From contig OY821518.1 in NCBI GenBank assembly GCA_963682025.1, positions 219,696,868 to 219,760,867 of the forward strand: a stretch of DNA of 64,000 nucleotides, read 5' to 3'. A program made the translations under genes and the position numbers. Of the stretch, positions 22,467-35,800 are shown in pieces. Below the pieces are notes generated by a model. That model saw nothing but the letters and a program-made list of their open reading frames with translations. It made no database searches and had not been told where the DNA came from. Position 1 is the stretch's first letter; the number at the start of each line of letters is the position of its first letter. Origin of the DNA: Cordilura impudica. Its lineage: Eukaryota; Arthropoda; Insecta; Diptera; Scathophagidae.

Positions 22467-22812
22467 ATTTTTTTTTTTAAATGGTGCGTGGTAAAGAAGA
22501 AGAAAGCATACATTTCAAAAATTCATAACTGCACTGTATTCTTAATCGGACCGGTTTCTGGCATTTCAGCCTTCATCAGCGATTTATTGAACATTGTGAT
22601 AATTGTTATGTTTTAATTTATACTAAGTAGAAAAAATTTTCATATAGAAACAACCTATTCAATTAAAACATAACAATTAACACAATGTTCAATAAATCGC
22701 TGATGAAGGCTGAAATGCCAGAAACCGGTCCGATTAAGAATACAGTGCAGTTATGAATTTTTGAAATGTATGCTTTCTTCTTCTTTATCACGCACCATTT
22801 AAAAAAACAAAA
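22467..22812. repeat. Long-arm foldback element (~150-bp arms)
   Basis: 22467-22620 and 22661-22812 are almost perfect reverse complements. The outermost text is 'aaatggtgcgtg' and 'cgcaccattt', and the arms share 'cggaccggtttctggcatt' and its complement. The loop is about 40 bp. It is non-coding, and its RNA would form a near-perfect hairpin. Confidence 0.9.
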
Positions 22813-23189
22813 TTAAAAATTGCATATTAATTACAGTAGTAATTGCAATATGTCTGAAAAATGACTATAAATCTAACAAACAAAAAAAAAGAATTTAGTT
22901 TTATTTTATATTTTTGCAAAATAAATACACTTATAGCTTTAAAATTTATTTTATTACCAAATTAAGAGAAAGTCATGATCAAATGACAAAATCGAAAACG
23001 ATTTAACGATTTCGATTTAACGTTGTATTGCCACCTTTTTTTAATCGTACAAAATAATTCGTTTTCTTACAAAAATCAACTCTGACAGAAAAAATCAAAA
23101 CAAACCAAAAAAAAATTAAGAATAAATTAGAAAACATGTAAGTATTTTTTTTTATTTTAACATTTATTTTAACTTATTTTTTGTTAAAG

Positions 23190-23340
23190 GGGAAACATCG
23201 GAATGCAGACCAAGAAAGAATATTTATTGAGTTCATGGAATGCCATCAACATATAGCCAGGGGGTTTGTTAAGGGAGACCGGGTTGTTGTGGCCTCTTAC
23301 TGGGCAGACTTGATATCACAAATGTATTTGATATATCAAA
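23190..23340 (+). pseudogene. Myb/SANT-like DNA-binding domain fragment
   Basis: The frame starting GGG at 23190 reads GKHRNADQERIFIEFMECHQ then 'IARGFVKGDR' and 'ASYWADL', then loses homology. The pattern (aromatic/acidic helix, 'IARG', 'W..L') is that of the zeste/Harbinger-type SANT-like domain. An AG acceptor directly precedes it, and an ATG|TAAGT-like donor lies at 23136, but the phases do not join cleanly. Probably a truncated transposon-accessory or host-gene fragment. Confidence 0.45.
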
Positions 23341-23429
23341 TATCGCAGTTTTTCAACATAATTATGATTTTGCTCCGATTCAATTAATTAAAAGTTAAAA
23401 AAAAGTGGTATTTTCATAATTATTTTATT

Positions 23430-25537
23430 TATTTCATATGTACGTTATAACAATTGAACAATCTTTGAAAAAATTTTCAATTAAAAATTTTAATAAATAA
23501 GTCCGTGACAGGGAATCTCCGGAGGCGTTGTTTTTTTGCGGTGAACATTATAACTCGTTACCGGATCATGTGAAATAAAAAATCGAAATGCATTTCAAAG
23601 GCGACATGTTTCCTGAGGTAGTGACGAAGAGTTTTTTAAAATTTTTTGTTGCAGCATTTTGAAGTGAAAAACGATTTTTGTTATACAATTTCGGGAATTT
23701 GTTGTTAAAAAATGGGGAAGAAAATGGAATTAAAAAAACTCTCCGTGGTTACCTGATGATTTATGTGTAGATATAGTGTCTAAAATTTCAAAAGAATCGG
23801 TCAGGTAGATTTTGAGTTATGATGTTCACGGACTTCGAACATTTATTTGCGAGAAAATCGGTTTAAAGTTTTCTAAAAACTGATTTATATAACGTATGAG
23901 GCCGGTCGCTGAAAACGCTGTATCGTTTTAAGTTTTGCTCTGATTTACTTCAAATTTTGACACAACACGCTCGGCATGTTGTGCATTCAGAAAGAGAAAT
24001 GCAAAAAAAGGTTCTATAACCTACCACCCCTTAAGGAAGTGCAAACACCAATACACCTACACAAAAGAGAAAAAAATATTTCATAGTTCATCATACATGT
24101 AAACTGAAAAAGAGAACTAAATTTTTTGAAAAGTTATCTATAAATCCAAAAAATAAAAAATCAGAGGGTATTAGTTTTATTTCAGAAAAAAACTTATTAT
24201 TCCAAATTGCCTTTAATTCTTTCAATAAATTCTTCAAATTAAAATCTTAAATATACCTATTTACGTAATTTATGGTTGTCAACATTTTTTGAAAGCAAAT
24301 TATACAAAAATTAATATTATGAATGAAAAAAAATTATTTTCCCACCTCTCTTCTTAAATTACAATGTAATTTAATTATGCAAGGTTAGAATAATTTAAAT
24401 TTTAAACTTAATATTGCACTATTTTTTTAAGTTCTTTTCAATACAGAGCTTTATATGAAATCATACGGTAGACAACAACAAAATCCACATTGAAGATCTC
24501 TTTTTTTTTTCAAATATTTATCAAAAAAAGCACACTCTTTGCTGGCCATCAGAGAACCTGAGCGAAAGCACTCCTAACAATACAAAACAATTTTGATAAA
24601 AATGTTTGAAATTTCCTTCATTACTTTTTTTTGCAGAATTTTTTCATTGACCAACAAAGGGAATTTAAAGAAGAATTTGAATAGATATTAGTTTTTTGAT
24701 GCATTTTTTGCGTTCATCTTATTCCATATGTAACACGAAATCTTCATATGTAGTGCTATTGTCGTTAGCAGTGCTGCTAATTTTGACAACTTATTTTAAT
24801 TTCGACGATTTTTCAATTTGTTAAAATGATTTGTTAAATTTGTTAAAATGATTTGTTAAATTTGTTAGAATGATGATTAAGATTTCAAGGGTTAATAATT
24901 AATGGGTTGTTAATCGAAAATTGATAGTTTTAGTTCAGTGTAAATGTAAATTACAAAATATGTATATATTTAATTCTGGGTCAAGTCGTTTCAAAACGGG
25001 AACACCTTGAATAGCATCTCCATTTAAGATTTAAGTTTTATTTACGGCGATACTTTAAACCTATATTATATGTTTCAGCTATAGATACATGTCAATAAAG
25101 TTATTTAGTTGATCGCTGTGTTAAATTTTTTTCGTTGAAATTTCATCACTAATACATTTTTATATATAGAAATAACCAATGCTGTAATAATATTCGTAAT
25201 ATGAATGATATAAATAAATTTTATTGCTTCCTTTTGTAATATTTTTTCGAGTTTTATAAGCGGTAAAATTTTCTTGAAAATTTCTTGTTTTAAAAATGAC
25301 AATTTTGGATTTAGTTTCCAAAATTGTAGATTTTCAGAAGATTTTATTAGCAGCACTGGTCGGTAACAAAGAAGAGAGAAAATTGTGTGTGTGTTTGTAT
25401 AAAATGAGAAAGATTAAATTTTGTTTGTGTATTTCACATAGCTTTGTAGGGAGTGCTAAGTGTGTGTGTATTATTTCAGCGTTACAGAATCAGTCAGTCA
25501 GTCAGTGAGTCAGGGATCAGCGTAAATATATATAAGA
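23430..25537 (-). mobile_element. Helitron-like element (copy C), 3' end truncated
   Basis: Reverse-complement similarity to 59515-61500 runs along its whole length, including 'ccggaggcgttgtttt', 'tgttcgaagtccgtgaaca'-type text, 'gtcgtttcaaaacgg', and the 5' end 'TCTTATATATATTTACGC' (25537) followed by the 'cagtcagtcagtgagtcaggg' tract. The homology stops near 23430, so the CTAG end is missing here. Non-coding apart from short fortuitous frames. Confidence 0.75.
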
Positions 25538-27559
25538 TAATAATCATACGATCTGTTGTATAAGGTTTAACAGAGAGAGAATTTTTCTTTATATTTTTAT
25601 GAAGTCTTGTCTGAATTGTTTTATCTGATTTAAGTTCTGCAACTCATGCAGGCAGTTTACACTAAAATTAAAAATTAAAAAAAAAAAAATTGAGAATGAA
25701 ATTAGCACCATTCTTGAAAATTTGCCATTAACGAAGTGACATTAAATAACGAGTCTTTGTATGGTGTACAAAAAATTAAACTGAGCTACTAGTCAGTTTA
25801 AAATTTTATAATAATTCAATTGTTTACTCATAATTGTAAACACTCTACGCGAAAGCTTGTAAGACACTCGTTAATGTACAATTATTTTAAGAGCTAAGCT
25901 CAAATAAACAACTATGAATGATGAATATTTGTAAGAAACTCGTTAATTTATTTAATAATTTCAAACCTTATCTATTATGCACAAAAATCTTAAAACTAAC
26001 CTAGACTGCCTGGAAACATACATGCACCCCTTAACGGACACAACAAGTGTTTGCGAGATGTCTTGCTTAATTACTTGTTTAATTACGGAATTTTTATATA
26101 AAGATAACCCGAAGATAAAATAGAATGATTTATGATTATTACTTATATTTAATTTTTTGGTCTTTTCCACAGAAATAACCCAAAGAATATTAAGGATACA
26201 TTTGAATTATTTAAGACAGTACCAAATACATTTTTGAACATATGGTTTTAACTAGACCGATATATAGAGCATATACATATATACGAATTATGCGATAGAT
26301 CGACCAAATAAAGAACATTTCTTATGCCTATTTCAGTTTCTAAATTTTTTTTATCGAAACGAGTTTTCTTGAGTATTTAAGAATTGCTTTTTATTCATTA
26401 TTAGACTAATCTGTGAAATTTTAAAACTTCATCGATCAATGAGAATAGTTTAAAATTTTTGTTTGACTAAAGTTATAAGGGGCATAATTGACATTCGACT
26501 ATATATGTCGAAAGTTTTTTTGTATGTATCTTTGTTTGTGATTTATAGAGGCATCACCTTTTGATATGCCAAGAGGACCACATAGTGAGTTACTAACATC
26601 AAATATCAGAAAAATTTAAAGAACGAAATATTTTAAACTTTGAATTCCAGCTAATAGAAAGTACAACTAGGAACTCAGTTTAAACATAATATAGGGCAGA
26701 AAATAAAATATACGTATTTCGCCCTCTTTGAATCTCAGTATCCTCTCTTACTAAACTAATATTTTAAACTTGAAATCACTAGTTCCTGAAATAGTGCAAC
26801 GCGCAAAGTGAAAAATTCATTAACACACAATAAAAAGTCTAAAATAATTGAACTTATCAACTTACAATGTTAGTCGGGATTTCACTAATTAGACACCGAG
26901 ACATTCACTAAATTGATATTAATGTAAACTTTAGTGGTGGGTACAAAATATTCATTATTACATGATTAAAATTTTGAGATCAAATGTCTTTTGTATACTT
27001 GTGCCAAATTTTATTGACTACTGAGCTATAAATAAAATAGTGAAATTAGCCAGAAATGTTTTCTAATTTGAATTTTAGATTTTTACATGTGATACTATTT
27101 TAAAATTAAAGGTGCTCTTCTTATTACACAAAATCGTTTATCAGAAAGAACCATCATACCTTTTCAACCGCTTAACCTTTGCAAGATCCAATAGAGGGAG
27201 AAAGCTTGTACCGATAAGATATCGTAATAAACTTTCTGAATGGCAGTTCTAATTTAATGCCATTTATATCTAGTACTTACTGCCAACTCAAACAAGAAAA
27301 TCAACAACGCTATACAGTTTAAAAACAAAACAACTGCTAGTTTTTCAACTTAAATTTAAATTATTTGTCACTTATTGTTTTTAATACACCAATGTTATTT
27401 CAATGTTATTTCAACCAATTTTCTTTTTTTTTTTTTTGGATCAAAATCTAACCATTTGATTCTTTTATATTAAATTATGTCATCTCATTCGTTTATTTAG
27501 TGGCTTATTTCATTTTATTTTTTTATTTACTTTATATAATTATACAATTTATTTAAATA
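25538..27559. other. 2-kb stretch with no recognised gene
   Basis: AT-rich, short ORFs only. The 69-residue minus-strand frame at 25961-26170 has no recognisable motif. Confidence 0.5.
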
Positions 27560-27801
27560 CTAGCTGGCCCGGCAAACTTCGCTTTGTATAAAAGAGATTT
27601 TTTGATTGAAACAATTTCGATTTTTTTTTAACAGATTACGCAATAATATAATTTGAATACAACACTTTTCGAATTCAGTTGAATTCAATATCTTATAATT
27701 ATACGGATAGCTGACCCGACGGTCTTCATCCCGTCCAACATTTGACAAAAATAGAATAAAATCAAATATTAATTAAATAAAGAATAGAACAATGATTGTA
27801 A

Positions 27802-28020
27802 TCAATTTAATGCTGCACGATGTTTAACATCTGTTGTTTTCTGCTCTGGACCGTTGATGAATAGTGAGGATAGTTTCCCGTGTGAAAAGCATGTCATTTT
27901 CAGATTTATGCCGCACACTTCCAGGGACTGTCGTTGTGACTTGTTTAATGTCATCGCAACTGTAAGTTTCACTGGGAACTTAACACGTTTGAACTGGAAC
28001 GTCAAATCGGTTGAATTCAA
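27802..28020 (-). pseudogene. Helitron helicase C-terminal fragment
   Basis: The frame reads 'KFPVKLTVAMTLNKSQRQSL' then 'GINLKMTCFSHGKL' and 'GPEQKTTDVKHRAALN'. It matches helicase motifs V-VI, with the usual NKSQGQS changed to NKSQRQS, and with the 'YVA.SR' residues after HGKL lost. Degenerate and not functional. Confidence 0.8.
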
Positions 28021-28104
28021 GGGAATTCGCGAAATTAAGCATCTCCCTTGAACAGCCTTTTCAAAATCTTGCCACTATCACATTACTCATTAATTTCGTC
28101 GCAA

Positions 28105-28375
28105 TCAGTCGGGTTCCATTAAATAGGTTCGGGGCATAAGGATGAAAGATCCAACTTTAATTTGAATTAGGAGATTCACCGTAAAACAGCGTGCATAATG
28201 GCTCTGGTGGTGGAAACAATTTGACAATTTCACCTTTCCGCTGACGCGGTTCTTTCTCAAATTTAACTGCGTTGCAATGCTCACAAACAACATACATCTG
28301 GCCGAATTGAACCGATGTGTGCGAACTACATTGAATGTTGGACTCATATCGAAAGGGTGCATGCTCAATGTTCAC
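28105..28375 (-). pseudogene. Helitron N-terminal zinc-binding region fragment
   Basis: The frame contains 'QMYVVCEHCNAVKFEKEPRQ', then 'GEIVKLFPPPEPLCTLFYGE'. The CxxC(N/K)A.KF and PPPEPL..L signature is typical of the region before the Rep domain in insect Helitrons. Second-frame matches and missing cysteines show decay. Confidence 0.75.
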
Positions 28376-28984
28376 CTGAATAATTTATTGTAGCCTACGT
28401 TGTCATTCAAAAATCGCACATTGTGATCTGGCTTCATCACTTTGCTGAGTACGAACTTCTCTTCTTCTCAATCGTTGTTGCTCATTGTGTGCTTCGTTGA
28501 TCTCTTCTGACTGTCGCGCACGATTTTCAACCTTTCTGGTCGAACTGATTCCCCTCTAATAGCACGTTCGTTTTCCGTTCGACGTGTTGCGACATTTCGG
28601 TGCCACGTTGCATCCTAAGAATGCCGGCCAATGTTACCATAAACTCTTCTTGGCATCGTAATAAAAATGATAAAATCATCCGAAAGTCAAAAAGAAAATA
28701 TATTTTTAAAGAAACAGTTATTCAATAATATACCAATTTTTTTAAATTAATTTTTTGAACGTAAGCTTGAATTTAAGTATATTATTTTAAGATCCAACTT
28801 TGTTATCAAATTATGTGATGGAAGACCTGACAAATAAAGTAAATTAAAAAGTCTTTTGATAAATTCACTCCTTCATCTTATACTACCGCGGTAGCAATTA
28901 ACCTGAATGAAAATCGCGGAAATTTAAATTTTTGTTATGCTGCTGAAATTGCCATTTCTCTTACACATTTTTCTTCAAACCGAT

Positions 28985-29700
28985 ACAAAATATTAAACTT
29001 CAATAATTACTTTTATGGAAATAACCCCACCCATATATCCGATACCGCCCATTTTCACACTCACACTAATAACTCACACTAATAACATATGAACTCGCAC
29101 AAATTATCTTCACTATTATTTTGAAAATTATTTGACACGGTTGGTGATACGCCCACTTGTCCAATCCCGCCCATTTTCGCCAGGGCTAATTACAGATATA
29201 TTATATGAACTCACACAAACTTGCAAAGCTCTCCCTTTCAGTATACTCGGTATATGTACATAATATTTAATCAGTACTTTGTAGGGGATGTACCCCGTCC
29301 ACTTATCCGATCCAGCCTATTTTGTCAGGTGTATTTACACTAATAACAAATGACGTCACATAAAGTATCGAAGCTCTCGCTGTGATGATATTGAGTCTGA
29401 TATTGAGTGATTAATTTTTTTGTAGGTGCCATGCCCACTGTTCTGATAACGCTAATTTTTACAGCGGCTACTCAAAGCAACTCACAGCAATAGTAGATGA
29501 CCTCATATAAAGTTGCAAAGCTCTCCCTAAAACAGTACTCAAAATATATGATGCTAAAAATTAATTTTGTGTGGCAGGTACCACGCCCACTTAACCCATA
29601 CCGACCATTTTCGGTGTGACTATCCATATTAATAATAAGTGGCCGCACACTAAGTTACAAAGCTCTCCCTCTCATAGTACTCAATATATATGATGTTAAA
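28985..29700. repeat. Diverged tandem repeat, ~120-160 bp units, about five copies
   Basis: The core 'cgcccattttc' and variants recurs at about 29046, 29168, 29315, 29449 and 29606. Each time it is preceded by 'cacgcccactt.tccgatacc'-like text and followed by 'actaataacaaatg', 'caaagctctccct' and 'agtactcaatatatatgat'. The array adjoins the Helitron remnant and may be part of it. Confidence 0.75.
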
Positions 29701-30430
29701 ATTAAATAACTGCATACAGCGCCATCAGTTGAGACTTTTTGTACCTTTCTTTTTTTCTAAACCTTCCCGTGGCAGCTACAAACAAAGTCGCGGAAGAAAG
29801 TATCCCTTTTTGTCTTGTAGTTTTCAAGTTTTAAGCGGACGAACAAACCACTATTCATTTTTATATATACTAGAGGACCCCTGCTACTCCGCAGCATTAT
29901 ATTATATTATATTAATTTTTATAATATATCAAAATTTGCCAAAAGAAGTTAACGTACAGTAATGCCGAGATAAGTTAACGTACAGCAAAAGTAAAGTTGA
30001 TTCTCCACGCATAACTTTCCTCAAACCCAACGAATTTAAGCAGTTAATAGCTCAAAAGAAGGAGCTTGATCCACTGAGTGTTCTTAGACCTGTGTCAACA
30101 GCCTACGTTAATTAGAACTCTAGTTATAGAGGTTTGAGCGAAGAAAAATATTGAAAAAAAATAAGATAGATTTTTTTATACTGTAACGTGTTTTTTTTAA
30201 ATTCCCATAATACAATATTAAAAATGTAAATCTTGTTGTATTGGAAGAACAAAAAAAAAAAAAAAATGCAGACGATTCTTAAACGAAGGAGTATACATAT
30301 TTTACGATTACCTTAGTTGACTAAATCATCAGTACCTCTATACTTCCAGAACTCAGTTCTGTTTTTTTGTGCTGAAATAATAGCTACATACAATCCCATA
30401 TAATATTGTCATACATCTGGTAAATTCGCC
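29701..30430. other. No gene; short duplications
   Basis: 'agttaacgtacag' occurs twice (about 29948 and 29973). A 'ctagaggacccctgctactccgcag' block at 29877 resembles a Helitron-type CTAG end on the minus strand but has no partner. Confidence 0.35.
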
Positions 30431-30742
30431 GTGTGCACTGATTCCCTTTTAGCAATTCTGGCTGTAAACAATATCAATAACAACAACTTTTATGTAACAA
30501 GCATCAGACACTCTCTATTAAAAAACTTTCCCAAAATCATTATAATTTGGATACCAGATCATTATCTAATAGAAGGCAACGAATTCGCTGACTCTGCAGC
30601 CAAACAAGCATATAAATTTCCATTGATCAAGTCATTCATTAGAAACTTTTCAGATATAAGGAAATCAGTAAATAGACTGAACGATAATTTGATCTTGATA
30701 CATGGAATAAGACTAAGAACTGGTACAAGCCCATCAATCTAA
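30431..30742 (+). pseudogene. LINE-type RNase H domain fragment
   Basis: The frame begins CTDSLLAILAV (the ADS/TDS-like active-site strand). About 40 residues on it has 'IIIIWIPDHYLIEGNEFADSAAK', the IWIPGH..I.GNE.AD signature of RNase H in I/R1-type non-LTR elements. The usual GH is DH here. No RT lies next to it; only the RNase H end of a LINE survives. Confidence 0.75.
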
Positions 30743-30961
30743 TTAAAAGTATCCTTTGTCCTTGGTTACCCCACAAGAGATTAATGAAATTATTATGATT
30801 AAGATTATGAAACAAGAGAATGCACATAATTGCAGTTGTGATAGCATTTCCCCTCTTAACGTAAATATTTTTCTTTTTCATACTATTGTTATTAATTTTC
30901 TAATTTTACACGTCGATTTAACTTAAGGCCTAGTGGTATAGTTTGTATATGTCTATATGTA

Positions 30962-31614
30962 TTAGGGCGGGTCGATTTAAAAATAGCCAAAGTGACAAGG
31001 AAAATAGTATTCTAGGGATCAAAATAAGAAACTTTGCCCGAGGAACCATACCTCTAAAACGAATTCTGATGTCCCGACTTTTGACTTGTCTAAATGTCTG
31101 TCTCCCTTTGACCCATTTAGAGTGCCCCAATCGAGTCCAAATGTATGATCGTCCCCTGGAACCCCCTGGGGGTTTCCCGTACAAACATTTCAAAAAATCA
31201 CCATTTTTGTTTAGAATTGGGCTGACTATGTTTGATTTAATATTAAAATTAACACTCATACGTATACGTATCTCCTACTCTGCTAATAAATAATAATCAT
31301 GACTACGTTATGTTATTCAAAAAGATCGATCGGATGAGGGTAAATAACTTTTAGATCACTCCGTGACCGTGCGTGACTCTGCGTGACTATCCCAAAATTA
31401 ATCTGTAGTCACAACAAGGCCAAGTTTAATATCAATTGCTTGAGGGGGAATGGGGTTGCCAGACAGACAGACACACAGGTCAAAAGTCGGGACATCAGAA
31501 TTCGTTTTAGAGGTATGGTTCCTTGGGCAAAGTTTCTTATTTTGATCCCTAGAATATGATTTTCCATGTCACTTCAGCGATTTTTTTGCCTCCCTACAAA
31601 TCGACCCGCTCTAA
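30962..31614. mobile_element. Non-autonomous TTAGG-TIR element, 653 bp
   Basis: Starts TTAGGGCGGGTCGATTT and ends AAATCGACCCGCTCTAA. The arms share ~100 bp or more of inverted text ('ttctagggatcaaaataagaaactttgcc', 'cctctaaaacgaattctgatgtcc'). The same terminal text bounds the 3.4-kb coding element at 32846-36262, so this is a deletion derivative. The interior (31330-31475) holds a single unit of the GTGACT tandem repeat. Confidence 0.8.
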
Positions 31615-31621
31615 TATATAT

Positions 31622-32820
31622 ATTAGGGTGAGAGCGGTTTGTATGAAAAAAATTTTATGGTCGAATTTTGAGGTGTGCGGGTCGTATTATTGTGACGCTA
31701 GATCTAGAACTTTAGTATGCAAAATTTGAGCCAAATTGAAGAATGAGTTCTGGACGCGCATTGAATTCAAAGTTTAAATATGCATTTATATGTAAAAATT
31801 AACAAAAAACAATAATTTTTCTCAAAAATTTTGATATCAATAATTGCGCTTCAATTAAATTGATTAATAAACCATAATCAAGAGTAAATTATCTTTCTAA
31901 TAAAACAACAATAATAACATTTTTGCACTTTACTGATCCCAAAATGATCTTATGTAAAGTATTTTGCATCTCGTCTGTTTTTATGCCATTCTAAATTAAT
32001 GTTAAAACGGTACTAATTTTTTGGCACTATTTCAAAATCTCCAATATTACATTTTCAAAAATTTTGTTCAAGAAATTTACCGAAATCAACGATTGAACTT
32101 CAAGGTCTTCTAAGCAAAAGATATTTGAAATATGAAAACACCAAATAGATGAAGACTAAATGTTGAAAATATGAAAAATCACATTTTTCTTCAAATCCGC
32201 TGAAATAAAAACGCTGACCTCGCCAAATCAAAAACACGATACATACAATATTTGGCATTTTTAATCAGATGTATTTTGCTAATAAGACCTTAAATTCCAA
32301 TCGTTGATTTCGTTGATTTTGAAAAATTAAAATTGGAGATTTAGAAATAGTGCTAAAAATACGTACCGCTTTGACATTAATTTAGAACGGCATTGCAATA
32401 GACTAGATACAAAATATTTTACATAAGACTATGTTGGGATCAGAAAAATGCAAAAATGTTGTTGCTAAACAAATATTTCAATATCTTTAAAAATGTGAGA
32501 TCGATTTTCTTAATCAAGTGGTCTGCGGCGCATTTTTTGCCTGGGGAACTTGGCTGATCCTGAACCGACAATAGAGTTTGTTACTCTATTAGAAAGGCAA
32601 TTCACTCTGCTATGCGGTTTATTAATTAATTTAATTGAAACGCAATTATTGATATCAACATTTTTGAAAAAATGATTTTTTTTTGATAATTTTTACATAT
32701 AAATGCATATTTGAATTTTGAATTCAATGCGCGTCAACAAGGCATTGTCCGATTTGGCTCAAATTTTGCGCACTAAAGTCTTGGATCCAATGTCACAATA
32801 ATCAGACCCGTACGTCTTGA
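31622..32820. repeat. 1.2-kb giant foldback element (arms ~550 bp)
   Basis: Starts TTAGGGTGAGAGCGG. From 31676 on, the sequence is matched in reverse complement by the part ending at 32812: 'attattgtgac', 'tttgagcc', 'cgcgcattgaattcaaa', 'gcatttatatgtaaaaatt', 'gatcttatgtaaagtattttg', 'cgaaatcaacgattg' all recur in mirrored order. The fold axis is near 32225. The right arm holds ~120 bp (about 32500-32620) absent from the left. Non-coding. Confidence 0.85.
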
Positions 32821-32845
32821 AATAAAAAGAAAATATATATATATA

Positions 32846-35800
32846 TTAGGCCGGGTCGATTTGTGGGGAGGCAAAAAAATCGGTCATTGTTCAGTGAAAA
32901 TCGTATTCTACGGATCAAAATAAGAAACTTTGCCGAAGGAACCATACCTCTAAAACGAATTCTGATGTCCCAGAATTTGGGTCGAACTTTTCGGTAGGGC
33001 CAAATTTTGAAAAATCCCACTTTGACCCATTTAGAGTGCTCCAATCGAGTACAAATGTATGACCGACCCCCACAAACTTTGGAGGCCCGACTCACCCATG
33101 CCAGTGGCACACCGCCTGGAACTCCCATGTGGGGTTCCCCATATAAACATTTCAAACAATCGCCAGTTTTGGCACCTTACATGAAAAAATCAGCGAAATG
33201 CCTATGTTTTTTTCTTTTTGGAGTTTATTTTTCTCTTTAGAAATTTATTTAGTCAGAACATATGTAAATGAAAAAATGAATTTAACTTAGTAAGAGAAAA
33301 GAAATTAAAAAAATTTGTTAGAAATTAGCGTTTTTTACAACCCTTTTTAAACCAAGGCATCACTGTGATGCATTTGCATGTCGTAAACTTAGTTGTGTGG
33401 GTTTTTTATTCAACCCTTTTAAAAAATGAACGTATCACTGTGACTCAATTGCAGGTCGTAGAATTGCTTGTGTGGGTTTTTAAGCCACCGCAAGACACAG
33501 CAGGTAGTATTGAAATTACCATTTCATTCTTATTACTTCGTCTCGTAGACCATATATAACGCAACAGTTTTTGTGAATGCATTAAGTCGTTGTGAAGAAC
33601 TCAAAGTGTGATGTGCTAATTTTAGATAAAAAAATATTTAGGAAAAATAATAAGTGAAGTGACCATTCCATGCAAGATGAAGCAACAACAACATCAACAA
33701 CTATCGAAAACCCAATGAGTCATATACCTAAGCATGATGTTACTGTTTTTGGTGTGTCTACTGATTTGACTGATCTTAATTTACCAAACCATCTGGATAT
33801 CTTGAGATATTATTTTTACTTAAGCGAACGTGCTAAAACAGAACAAAAAAGTTTTCCTATAAATCATGCACTATTCAAGTACAAGATAAGTTGATTGGAA
33901 TTTGGGAAAAATTTGGTATGGAAATAATGCTGAAAAAAAGTGTTATTACATATAGAATAGATTGTATAGATTGCTTGACAAATATCAAGACCAAATCAAG
34001 AGAAGAAACAAAACCCAACAATTTACAGAGTACGTAAAATCTCTAAAAACAATTTTTTACATTGGAACATGTAAATGCGATTTGAAGGCAGCTCCATGTG
34101 CATGCGGCTTGGTTCCCGAACGCCTCAAAGAGTTTATGCGCGATCAACATAATCAGAGAAGACTAACAATGGATGCCTTTGTGATGGAAATTGAAGAGCA
34201 AGGAGCAACGTGTACGTCATCAATGCCAACATACCAAGATCCCGATGATTCAACATACGCACCGCCACCGGTTCAAGAAGATATCGATAGAAACACAAGT
34301 TCACAATACACAGAGAGATACGATTGTTTTAACTTTGCCTTGGTATGTGACAGATTTGGTGTGCCTGAAGAGTAGCATCAGCATTGGGAACCGCTCTTTT
34401 TCAAGATTTTAAAATTAAAGATAAGCATGGGAAACCTGTCATCATGGAGAAATCGAAAGTTCACAGAGAAAAAGAGAAATGCAGACAAGAAGTGCATCGC
34501 AAACGGTTAGATGATACCAATTTGTTAGCGTTTTCAGTCGATGGCAGAAAAGATGATTAACGATAGATAAAATTGATGAGAAGTATCATACTAGGATGAT
34601 AAAAGCACCTCATCTTGTTATTTTGAGAGAACCCAATTCTGAATTGATTGGTTACTTAAGACTGGAACATGAAACCGCTGAATTCAAAACAACCAAACTA
34701 AATGATTTTTCAACGATAAAAATATATTACTGGATGCATTAATTGGAATATGCACTGACGGTGAGCCAACAAACACTGGCCCACACGGTGGAATTATACG
34801 ACGATTCGAATTGCTGTTAAAAAGACCATTGCATTGGTTCGTTTGCTTTCTACACTTCAACGAACTTCCGTTTCGGCATTTGTTTGAGTTATAGTTATTG
34901 CTATCACTCATTTATTATAGTTGTCAACCGTTATTAATTATTTTATTATTATATATTTTCAGGTGTTGGACGGCTTCCAGAAAATTGAGTTGTAAAATAT
35001 GCCCCCTGGTCCATAAAAAATTGAATTTTCCACCGATTCGAAGTACTTATACGACATAGCCCATGCAATATCTAGCGGCGTGGTTTCGGTGGATCTGGCT
35101 AACATCAAACCAGGGAAAATTGTACATTCTCGGTGGCTCACCAGGGTCGCTAGATTATTACGGTTGAATGTGACAACAGAAAATCCAGATGCAAATTTAA
35201 GAATTCTGGTTGAATTCATAATTAAATGTTATGTGCCAATGTACTTCAATTTCAAGTATTACAGCTCTTTCGTGTACGGCAGTGCATTATTTTTCAAGTT
35301 CATTGGTTGGTCACGATTTCTAAAACCTCGTTTACGCCAAATTGTCAATCAAGTAATTAAAGATAATTCATATTATGCGCATTCGGAAAATATCTTGTTA
35401 TCAATGTTGTTTGATGATAGCAAAGAAAAGCGCGACTGTGCTATCAAGAAAATTCTACGCTATCGAACCGATGTTGACGACCCAACGCAACTTAGAGCTT
35501 ATAAAAAACCCCCAGATATAAACTTTAATTGCACAAGTTACACGGAAATGATCAATATGAATAACATAAATAACGTATTTGAATCACCATTCACGCGAAG
35601 CATTCCGTACGATACATTGAAAGAATATTTAAATCAAGATGATCCACCGTTTAATGATCCAAAAATTCCATCACACATGCAAGGAATGGAACGACATGTT
35701 CAATTGCTAGCTAGCGTTTCCAAACGGGTTATACTGGAAAATGTAGAGGCTGTTATGGCGACGACATTAGAGAGCCGTGCGAAATTGCCCAGACTTGAAA

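Larger units (their letters stand above)
27560..28680 (-). mobile_element. Internally deleted Helitron (second family)
   Basis: On the minus strand, Helitron-like N-terminal text (about 28680-28440) is followed by the early zinc-binding region (28375-28157) and then directly by the helicase C-terminus (28020-27802). The proposed 3' end is CTAG at 27560-27563, preceded by GCCGGGCC text and followed by T. The Rep catalytic region and most of the helicase are missing. The sequence differs from copies A-C, so it is a separate Helitron family. Confidence 0.7.

Noticed and set aside
29877..29902. CTAG-ended block as a further Helitron terminus
   Set aside because: No 5' end, hairpin or coding remnant was found to pair with it; kept only as a note.
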